A stretch of 22,405 nucleotides of DNA from Plakobranchus ocellatus (taxonomy: Eukaryota > Mollusca > Gastropoda > Plakobranchidae). Position numbers and translations under genes: made by a program. The DNA is taken from assembly GCA_019648995.1 (NCBI GenBank), contig BLXT01004603.1:395877-418281 (forward strand). Direction: 5' to 3'. Below, one piece after another: positions 10,080 to 20,900 of this stretch (the stretch's first letter is position 1; every line of letters starts with the position of its first letter). The notes under the pieces are model-generated. The model was not told where the DNA came from. It saw nothing but the letters and a program-made list of their open reading frames with translations, and made no database searches.

Positions 10080-13000
10080 GTAAGTTGTTATTTTTGCCCG
10101 GTTCAGTATTTATTATGTGGATTGGTTTTCTTTCTTGCCAGACAATACTATCTTATTTGTGTTCATATACTTTAAAAAATGCCCATGCTTTTAATTTGAT
10201 TAGACAAGACATTATCGCTGTTCAAATCATTACTCATATCTAATTAAGCTAGACTTCAACAATTACTCTATGCGTAGGCCTCTACAAGTTGAAGATTTCG
10301 AGACAGCTCGGATAAAAACAAATTCTTGCTCAAGGGCGAACAAATAAACGATTCATAGAACTAGAAGCCCATCTGGTTCTAACTCCTGTGTCAATTATAT
10401 CGATTTCCTATAGCAGGCAACTTAATCCAATTAAATAAGCCTATAATAAACTATTCTTGACCTTTTGAGTGCTTACAAGGTCTAAAACGTTTTTAAATGG
10501 AAGATAAGCAGGTCATGCTGCCAAGAATCGTATCTCCCTAGACCTCTAGTTTGTCCGCCTCTTCTATGCGTTTTGTTAAGGCAATATATAGAGTTGGTAT
10601 CCCAGTTTGTATCTCGAACATTTCTATTGTTACCCATCATTAGGAAATGAGGCGTTGGTTGGGAATACGGAAGAGGTTGTCATGTAAAATATTTGGAAAC
10701 GGTTGAGCATATCGAAAAAAAAAAAAAGGTTTTTTTGCACATCACAAAATAGTTACACCTAAGAGATCTACAAATACTCTTTCTTTTTCAAGTTTATCTC
10801 TTGCTTCACTCGACTTTTTCGGTGTAAACCACCTGTGCTGGGCGATTTCGAACAAAACGATTAATTTCATATGGACGAGTTACATACAATTTTTATTAGG
10901 GGCTTGAAAATTCCACATTTAGTTGAATTTGTATTCAGAGAAAAATTGAGTACAAGAGAGTGGCATAGGATTAGATTCGTTGAAATCCTATCAATTTTTC
11001 ATAGTCCCAATCCCAATTTTGAAGCGCAATGATTTATAATTTAGTGTGACATTTTACCCATATCTAATTTATGGGGGTTTTTGTTGTTGTTGTTGTTGTT
11101 TTTAAAAGAACCCTTTAATTGCTTTCAAAATAAAGCAAACCAATCAAGTCCTATATAGCTGGTATGCAACTGGGCAGTTACGATCAAAACTTGCCAAGTT
11201 TTGACTTAGCAAAGTCAATCTTGGTAAGTCGAATTCAAGTGATGAACATACTCTTTTTTGACTTATATGGCAAAAGCGGATCAATTGATTATGTCTCCTA
11301 AGTTCTTCTTGAAGTGTTGACGTCAGCAGCTTTCGCCTACATAGTGGTGATTAGTAGTGATGAAAGATTTAGTTTTTGTATGTAGGCAGTCCACAACAAG
11401 GTGATCTCAGGCTTTTGAGCTCTCCGACATGCCTTCCGTCAGGCCAGGGCGCCGATGTCAGGGCTCGAACCCGCGACAAAAGGGTTTCTGCAGATCTCAG
11501 GACGGATTCGCTATCCACTGTGCCACTGACTGATGAAAGAGATATATAAAGTTCGTCTTTAAAACAAAGGGAAACAATTTTTTTTAAAAAGCACTCATGC
11601 AGTCTAATTGCACAGTACATAATGCAATAATTTTGTTTACAAATCCTTACAATTAAATAGATGATTAGTGTCAACTCATCTCTAGTCAACAGGCCTTGCC
11701 CAGGCTTCTGCTAACTTCTAGATTCTCGATTTTGATTCTCTCAAAGTAAAAAAAAAAGCCAAAGATTATCATGAGCAACAATAACATTGGTTTTGGAAGT
11801 TAAAATGATAATGTGAAAATGATGATTTCAAGAAATAAACTCTAAAAACAGGCCACTTTAAAAAATCGAGCCGCAAGCAAAACAGAGATGTTTTGTAGCT
11901 AGGCAAAAAACGATGTCTGTAGAAGTAATTGAGGTCATAAGTAGAGTTGGAGATCTCTCATATGCCTAAACAAAGCAAGAAAACAGGAAAAATACAGGCA
12001 AACAAATGAAATGAAAAAAAAAATATATCTCGGCCTTGATCTATAGATCTTTCATCATTTCGATCTCTGGTTATCCAACTGCAAAATTTGCTTCTGATGG
12101 TGAATCTGGACCTCTTTTTTATCAATGTAAAAAATCAACATATGTAGACACTTGAATATCTGTTTCAAAGGTGTTATGTTTTTTTACATTAATATTTTTT
12201 GTAATCAAACAATAAAATGTTTTCTATAGGGGCGACAATGGACATTAAGTTTGTTTGATTTTCGTCACGGAACACGACTGATTAACATTGCACAGGAGCT
12301 CGCCATTTGCGCACACACACACACACACACAGACAGAAGAAAACAATTTTAATCAGATGAATAATATGTGTTGTCTTTTTGTTTTATTTTTTTTTAAACG
12401 CCTGCGGTTCAAACTTGTATCATCTCAACCAGCCAAGCTGCAGTAGGACGTTGTGAGCAAGTGCGCATGCTCACAGTTGGAGCATCGAGTACTTTTTATT
12501 TGTGAAAGTTGGAATGAAAAATCTGAGTCACATAGTTTCCTCCGAACTTGAATAAGAACGAGGCGAACAGCTTAGCTAAGTTTTTACTTGAACTCAAATC
12601 GGCATAGCCAATCGCATACCACCCTCTAATTTCTGGGGGGGGGGGGGGGGGGGGGGGTTATTTATTTTTTCTTTTTTGGTGCTGAAAAGGGGCCTTTATG
12701 TTGTTTTCAAAATGGAGCAAACCAATAAATTAGCTTGAAGAAACACAAACACGTCCTTTGCTGCCTAATTACAATAGAAAGCTTTCTATAGCTCCCAATT
12801 CCACATAGAAATTAAACTAGCCTGATCCACTACATACTTCTTAAAATCTAGATGCGTTTCTAAATCAAATGCAAGCAAAAAAAATAATTGACCATTGTGT
12901 TCAAGATCTAACGATTAACGATGCCTCATACGGATAGATACCATCATTATTATATAAGATCTAATTATGCCACTCATCAAATCCAAGGCGAAAATAATCA

Positions 13001-14866
13001 TCTGTAGTTCCCAGATTAATGCGCCCTTAGAAGTTGGGATTAAATCTAGATCTGGAATCATTTCTCTTGCCCTTGAATGTAACGCATCATCCTTTAACTA
13101 GATATATGAAAATAACAAAATATTATTACTCTTAATATTATAATTGAGTATAAAATACTACGCACATACCGATTTTTAAAAGAGGTTTGAAAGTTCATAA
13201 ATTTTGATTGAATTTTAAAAACGAGTACAAAAGAGGAGTAATAATTAAAACTGTTTCCTCACTAATTAAAAAAAATTGTTTTGCTTACGTGAAAATAACC
13301 CTGTTGGTGATATCAATGTAACAAATGAAAAGGAATAGGTGTCTGTAAGGCAAAAATGCAAGATTTTTTAGGGATAAAAGCCGAAGGTTTCGGGGTTGTT
13401 GTTTTTTTTTTAAACTATTTTTGTTATTTGTGACATCTAACGGTTTATATGTTCCTCTGTCTATTTGCAGGGGCATTCTTCATTATATACTCTGGACTGC
13501 TAATATTCTTCATCTGTGCATACCTTTACATGGACAGAGTACATTTAAACACGGCCCGCACACTTTCACGATCAGGTATCGCAGATTCGCAACTGGAATC
13601 GAAAAGATTCTTAGTACAATATAAATTTTGAATGGACAAAAAAAAGACATGTACGCTAAATAGAAACTGGAAGAGAGTGTGGCGTTTTTTTACTTGGTTT
13701 TTACTTAACTGCATAAATTTAGGCTAAACCCAAGAAAACTAACTGCTCTTTATGAATTACATAGATGTCATTTGTTGCCGAATGTAATTCAAAGTTAAGG
13801 CATAAGGCCTTTAAATGTGCTTAATTTCACGTTTCATTTTTGTTGGTTTTTTTTTTTTTTTTTTTTTTTGCATACAAATGTTACGTTGCACTTTCCTGTT
13901 ATTTAACTCTCAATGCCAAGAAAACTCAAAACGGCAACATGGAACCCACTTGTACCGTCTTTTTTACACGTCTTCAAATTCTTTTTATTAACTAATCGCA
14001 CTGGGTATAAATAAGGTTAATAGAGCAAGTATACAGAAGCGTAGTCCTTCAAGACTAGAGGATATAAGACATTATTTTAAAATTGTAAGCCTACTTTTTT
14101 ACACTGCACAGGTAACTAAAGTATGATTACTCACAAGTAAACGTACAGGATCGTAAAATGTAGGTAGCTTTTGTATTTCCTCAAAAACTCCAAAAAAATG
14201 TTTTTTAAAGTTCAGAGCTTTCCAAAGAGGCTTGCGAATTTACTTAGGCCACGGCAATCAAAGACAACCATCAATAGCTATAATTATTCAAAATAGTCAC
14301 AGCAACTCATAATAGCAACTTGATAATCTGTTTATCGATTATCGCTCTTTCGAAGCAAGCATTTCTATAAAACAAAAAAAAAAAAAGAAAAGCAAACATA
14401 ATAAAATAACCAATAACCTGTTAACACATTTTTCAACGCTTATCAAAGGTAAGATGCTGATCATTATTGCTTTAGACTGTCTTCCACAGAAGATGGCGTG
14501 GTTACAACCGACCAGAATTCGTCTCAGCATCTTGGAATAAAGGAACAAACACTGAATAAACAAAATCAGGGACTTGGAACAAAACAATCTCTTCTGATTA
14601 CGGCTGGTGGAAAAGAAAAGTCTAGAGAAACGACTAAACATGAAGAAAATAACTCGGAGTTGGATAATGAAGACTCAGCTTTGTCTATGCTGGTCAGAAT
14701 GTTGAGAGAGACATTAGACCTTCCCAACGATGCTGTAGAAAGGAATACAACAAGAAGCTGTGGAATTATTGACTACAGCATAAATGCTTATCAAAACCGT
14801 ATGTGTGCAAAGGGAACATTCAATTTCGTAAACCAAATTTTTATTTGATCTACTGTTTTGTGATGC

Positions 14867-14944
<78 letters not shown>

Positions 14945-17900
14945 TCTCTTTCTCTCTATCTCTCTCTCTCTCACTCTCACACAAACACAAATACATACAT
15001 ATGCATGCGCTCTTTTGCTTTCATCATCTATGTCTCGCTTTTTTTTTCCTCTTTCCAGTTTACTATCCATTTTCAAATGCCGTCTTGCTCTTACCGTGCA
15101 CTGTTCTAGTAATAGAGCTGCCTATTGGACCGCATAACAAATTTAACTATAGGCCTTCCTATAGGGTGATATAGAGACGATGTGGATTACGAAACAAACG
15201 ACAATTGTAATATTTTTGGCCAAGTCCAATTTATTATGCACATATAACGATATTTATCATTCACATAGATTCCTTGTTTAGGTCCATTTCGGACTCAATA
15301 TAGTATAGTTCAGGGGCAAATTTCCTATCAATAAATTATTCTCTTCAGTCCAATCCTGAACTCTTCTTTAGACGTTTTAAGAACAATCCGCTCCAGGACT
15401 GTTCCCTGCAAAATTTTAGAATGAAATGAATTCTTACTACAACATCGCCACTTATTTGCAATCTCATCTCCATGTCCATAATGCAAAACTCATAATTCAA
15501 CATAATTTCTGTTACTGAACGAAAATACATATCGTTAACACTTATAAACACTTAGACTTACAATCCATTAATATTTCATGCATTTTAACACTTACATATA
15601 TATCTATATATATCAAGTATCTGCCAACTAAAATAGATTACCAGCCTTTTATACTCCAATATCTATTTGGATGCCTTTATGCTATGGCGATTCAAGTAAA
15701 CTAAAGCCAAAATATTGCTTCTGTCTAAAAATCACCGAGTTCTACTCATGGGTGAGATGTTAGCCTGACTGTCACTTTCCTCGTGCTCTAAGTATGAAAT
15801 GATTTAATTCCAAATGATATACAAACTAAATGGTTGAGGATCATGACACTATTCATGAGGTAGTTTTCTCCTAGCTAGATATTTATTTCTGTAAAATGCA
15901 AAACCTAAAATAAAATTTTACTTCCGCAAAAGTAAAGAGCAGACATTTCTGCGTCGTGTTTGCCTAGAAGTCCTCATTTGCCCTCCATTTACGTTTTGGT
16001 CATTTTCTGTGCATAGTTCTCCTTATTCGTCTTCGAAAATGGAATGGGCTCCATAAGCGCTGATGGTTGAAGTTTCATTTTTGCCTCATGTTCAGTTTTT
16101 ATTCCCTTAGATTAGGATTGTTTTTCTTTAGGTTTTAAGTTTCTTGGCGCAGTCTACATTGCTCCAAAACAAACCTTAATAGGTGGCGTGACTATTGTTT
16201 ACTGCAGTATCATTTAGAAGGCCATATGAAGTATTAAACTTTCTCTGCCTACAAATGTTCCTCTTGTTTACTTTTTGATCTGCGTGTCATATGCGTGCAA
16301 ATTTTACAGGTTGCAAAGGTGCAATTTACTGTAGATCAAACATGGATAATGTTTCTCGTTCTCCTCAAGATTGTTGACTTCTTCAAATTCTTCTATTTTC
16401 TGTGTCTTTCATGCTAAAGTTGGAGAAAGGTTTGAGCATGTCTAAACAAATCAAAATAAGACTTTTTTTTCGTGTAGGCCCCAAGAGGTAATCGGTAGGC
16501 CATAGCTTGTCATACATTTTCCGTTGTCCGTTGGCCGTGACCAGCAGACTGTTTAAGTCACATGATTAAGATATATTTCAATTGTAGCGGTTGATTATGG
16601 CCTTTTCTTTTAAGCCACAGAATGCTCCGTGCGAATATTATTTTAACTTATTTTCTCTGAACTGAATTGATTCTAGATAAAAGATCTTCAACAGCCTTTA
16701 TCTGGCACACTTATTCATCCATTTCATCTCTTCAGCCTTTATGTTTTATTTATTCATGATTAATTTCACTATTTTAAAAACGATAGCAAAAATACTGTAT
16801 TTCGGCTAATTTATATAATGTTTACATTATCTCTTTACTGTGCGATTCGACTTTACCTGAGTTTATCAACAGATTTTCTTTTAATTATTTTTTTCGCCAG
16901 ACAAGCCATGCGTAGGTGCGGAGTGCAAAATACGTTTCAACCGAACTCTGGACGAACGGCTTGAAGATGTTTTGTTATCCCCTCAATATCAGCTCACCAG
17001 ACGTCAGCTGGACGCCATATTGTCTCTGGCTCGCAATGTGCCAGAAGTTGACACAATAATAGCTTCCGCTGCGTCAAGTAGCCATTATGATGAAATGCAG
17101 GTTATGTAATCACACAATATTTCGTATATCAATTATTGGGCGTTAAATAACCTCTAAATGCAACCATTTAATAGTTTTTCGAATGGTCTTAAACAATAAG
17201 AAAATTTTGATTTAAAAATGAATAAAAAAGATAGTGGGCATCGAAAAATGTTCGGTATTCATGATAAAGACATTATTTTAAGAACAAATGCATATCAAAA
17301 CAAGGGTATTGCGTTGGTTTGATTTTTCGCAACTCAACAAATTTGTTTCATTATTTCAAATTATATTAGTTTTGTTTCCTAAAACATGACTATTCTGATA
17401 ATTTTTACAACTCTATATAAAGATCCTAACCGTACATCAAATTATTCTTCTAATATGAAAGAAAAGTTATCTGTCTGCTGGTTGATGGCTAATATAACCA
17501 AAGTTATGAATGCTCGAACGCCTTCGTTGATGCGATAATTATTATTTCGTCCCCTCTGTGGGGTGAAAGTGCTTTTAACCTTTTCTTTATTGAATGAAAT
17601 CTTTTATTTCTTATGAAAATATTTTTTGTTTGAATATTGGGTAAGTTATAGAATTTTAAAGGAGAAAAAAAAAAACAATGACAAATTTGAAAAGATAAAC
17701 ATTTATCCTTTGCTATTGTTTCAAAGTTAAAACTTTTTCCACCATTTTAGCTGTGGACTACAACGGCAGAAAGAGTTGCAAATTACTATTTGGTTTACAA
17801 TTTTCAAAAATATTAATAAATTTCTGTTGCAACTGATTTAGTGATAACCATTTTTTCCTGATTTCCGAATACTTCTATAAGCTCAAGCGTATAATGCAAA

Positions 17901-20900
17901 CTCATCTTTTAATAAGCCATGACTCTCGTTTTGCAGATGATGTTCAAGAACTTGCACTTTACAGTTATCCCTAAACTGACCAACTTCCATATCGTTTTGT
18001 TTGATATTGGCTTGTCACAAGAAGAGAGACTCATGGTCAGTATCAACATAAATCAATTAAAGACTAAAAGTGAACTTTCATCAGGATTTATCGATCTATC
18101 GAAATATTTTACAGATGACTTGATATTTTTTGAACATCAATAACTACCCTCTGTGATATCACTTCAGTCATGCATTATGATGTCATCAACTGATAAAATT
18201 GACTGGTACTTGAGTAACCTTTCTATCGATCGTTACTTCTGTTGTAATGCTCACGGAGAGGAGGAAAAGAAAGACTGTCTTTTTTTTTAGCTTAGGAGAA
18301 AGGGCGGGATTAACATGATTAAGAAGACAACCTGCAATTAGAAATTGTCCTTTTTGTCTTAATTGAAGGACATTCAAATGCAGAGAATCGGCATAACCTC
18401 TTGATTGTTGATTTCAAATGGCAGCAAACCAAAGAAAAGCTGCGAAAAAAATATAGTTGCTATGGTCTTGCCTTGTACAAATACCTTGGTCAGTTTAATC
18501 CTTTTCTGATGTCGCCAGTGTTGACCCAAATTGATGAAAAAAAATATTTCCACTTCTCTTAAATCATGTCACCAAAATACTAATTGGCGTTGCACATAAT
18601 AACGAAAAGCGCAACCGAAGAAAAAATATCAAGGTAGTTATAACGCTTCCCATGAATAATCATAAAAGTGTGTAATTATTATTTCAGTAGTCATTATTGC
18701 AAATCTTATAAACACAAAGGCATAGAAATGGGTCCACAATTCAAAGTAATATAGTCTTTATTCCATAAATGTTTGATCTTCACTATTGCTCGTGCTTCCA
18801 CAGGACATGATAATGGCTTGATTCCTTTACTCTAAAACCCTTAATATTTTTTAGACAGAAAGTAAGTGCCGATGTCAAGTCATCAATTTTGACTTCAGCT
18901 TGTTCCCTCAGCATGTTGCCGATCGACATTGTTACGCATGGAAGCCGCTTTTGATACGGGTAAGTTCCTTTTTGGCTGTGTCGATAACTGATTCAGCTCT
19001 TTACAACTTACCTTGACATGATTGGGCTTAGGCTTTTTTTTTATTATGTATTTCACAAGCTAGAGACATTTATTTATTTTTATTTTTTTGTCCATCTGTA
19101 TCTACCTATCTATTTACTCACTAATCTAGCTAGTTTTCAATTTACCTGATTAGGCTATTTACACATTAAATATCTATCTCGCAATGTATGCATCTATTTA
19201 TATATGAATTTGACCATCTACTTATTTATTTATCCACCATACTTTTCTAAGCATTTATCAAGTTATTAAGATATCTCGTGTGTTGGCGTAGGTTTAATAA
19301 GAATATAATCGATCGATAATTACTGTATTTGAGGTGCACAACACTTTTTAATCTGTTTGCCCAATCGGAAGCTGGATTTTCGGACTGTCTAAGCAAAATC
19401 GGAAAAGAAAACAAATCACGATAAAACGTTAGCAAAATTAGCATAAAAATAAATCCATTGCACTATTTATAACAATGATTACCTAAATCGTGAGAAGGAG
19501 CGTAGGGAATCTTAATTTAAGAACTATCTATTCCATATATGGTGGATCACCATTCATAAATGGAATATTATAAACTATCAATATTTGCTATGATAAAAAT
19601 GTCACTTGTATGCATTTTTTAATTTTTATTTTTTATTTCTTTGCACAGGAATAAGCCAATAGATGTTTTTCTCGTAAACCTATTTTTTGCCATTTTGTCT
19701 TGAATCTAGTTCCATTATTTTTAAACAATCATCACTTTCTTGAATTTGGAATGACCATTAACTTGTGCATCTGGCGTGTGCTATTTTCAAGAAAGATTTG
19801 TTTCGTCATATACATATCCTCACACACACACATACATACATACATACATACATACATACATACATACATACATACATACATACATACATACATACATACA
19901 TACATGCACACACACACATACACACACATACACATACACACATACATACATACATACATACATACATACATACATACATACATACATACATACATACATA
20001 CATACATACATACATACATACATCTCATCAAGGGAATAGCACCAAAATTAAAAATAAACTCTGTCGCCAAAAAGATCCCAAAGAGACGCTACATATGTTG
20101 CGTCAGTATTTCGGATGAAAAGCAGCATCTAAAAAAAAAATTGTTTTTGTTACCGCTACCAAAATCCACAATGCAAGAAAAACGGAGGTAGACCAAGAGA
20201 TCTATGAAGGAGGATAATAAATCTTTAAAAAAGAAAAAAAAAACGAAAGCTGCTAAATCAAAGAATGAACTTAAAAGACAGGCAGAGGATAATGTGGAAT
20301 TTTTTTAAAGTTTGTTCCTGTTGGGGTGATGGATATTAAAAGTAAGATTGATTGATTTGGTGGTTAGGCCAGTTTTTTAATTGATTTTTTAAAATAAATT
20401 TCAGGCCATGTTCGCACGTGCCAGAAAACTTGTTGTCTGGCAGGATGCTTCAGTCAGATGGGGTCAGCGTTTTAAGGTCATTCTGCAGCGAACCCAAGTC
20501 TATGGTCTCCAGGTGTTTGTTGGAAATGGCGACAAAGTCACGGCCAACACCTTGCATGAGGTGAGGTGTACAGCTTAATATGCGTTTTATATTTCCCTTG
20601 TGTTCTTGAGAAAGAATTCCATTGTATGAATACCTATTTTAAACTTCATCGCGTTGCCTTCACATCACAAGTTATATTGATTGGAGTCTTTTAAAATTGT
20701 TCAATTTTATTTTTAAAAAAATTGTAAAGAATCATCTTTTTAAGATTATAGGTCACCGTTAGAGAATAATTGAGCAACCTTCAAAATCGTATAAATAATT
20801 GTTTCGTAAGGACTTACATGTGCAACAGATATCATGCTTGCCACGCAATTCTAATCCTTAAAAATATCATAATAATACATTTCTAAATCCCAGTTTGACG

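Larger units (their letters stand above)
10080..13470 (+). other. Intron 1 (3391 bp), repeat-bearing
   Basis: Carries, in order, a (TTG)n tract, repeat copy B, a tRNA-derived SINE, a (CA)n tract, repeat copy D and a 23-G run. No open frame in it resembles a protein. The 106-codon minus-strand frame at 11369-11689 runs through the SINE. It begins with a consensus GTAAGT and ends TATTTGCAG. Confidence 0.6.

Noticed and set aside
11457..11530. A functional tRNA gene
   Set aside because: A and B boxes and partial stems are present, but the anticodon arm is poor, and the sequence continues into a repeated body seen again at the right edge.
11369..11689. 106-codon minus-strand frame
   Set aside because: Crosses the tRNA-derived SINE; coding appearance comes from the SINE's higher GC.
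14714..15174. Long frames on both strands with serine/leucine or arginine/glutamate repeats
   Set aside because: They are translations of the (CT)n microsatellite.
15059..15174. Possible extra exon after CTTTCCAG in intron 3
   Set aside because: Open from exon 3's phase, but no donor restores the phase needed by exon 4, and there is no family resemblance.
17919..18143. 74-codon frame taken as a single-exon gene
   Set aside because: Only 17937-18035 matches the family; the part after GTCAGT is intronic and the ATG at 17919 lies in the acceptor tract.
19820..20023. CRISPR-like array
   Set aside because: Four-base tandem units without spacers; the setting is eukaryotic.
19700..20191. 163-codon frame of Y-I-H-T repeats and its antisense M-Y-V-C frames
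   Set aside because: Pure products of the (CATA)n array.
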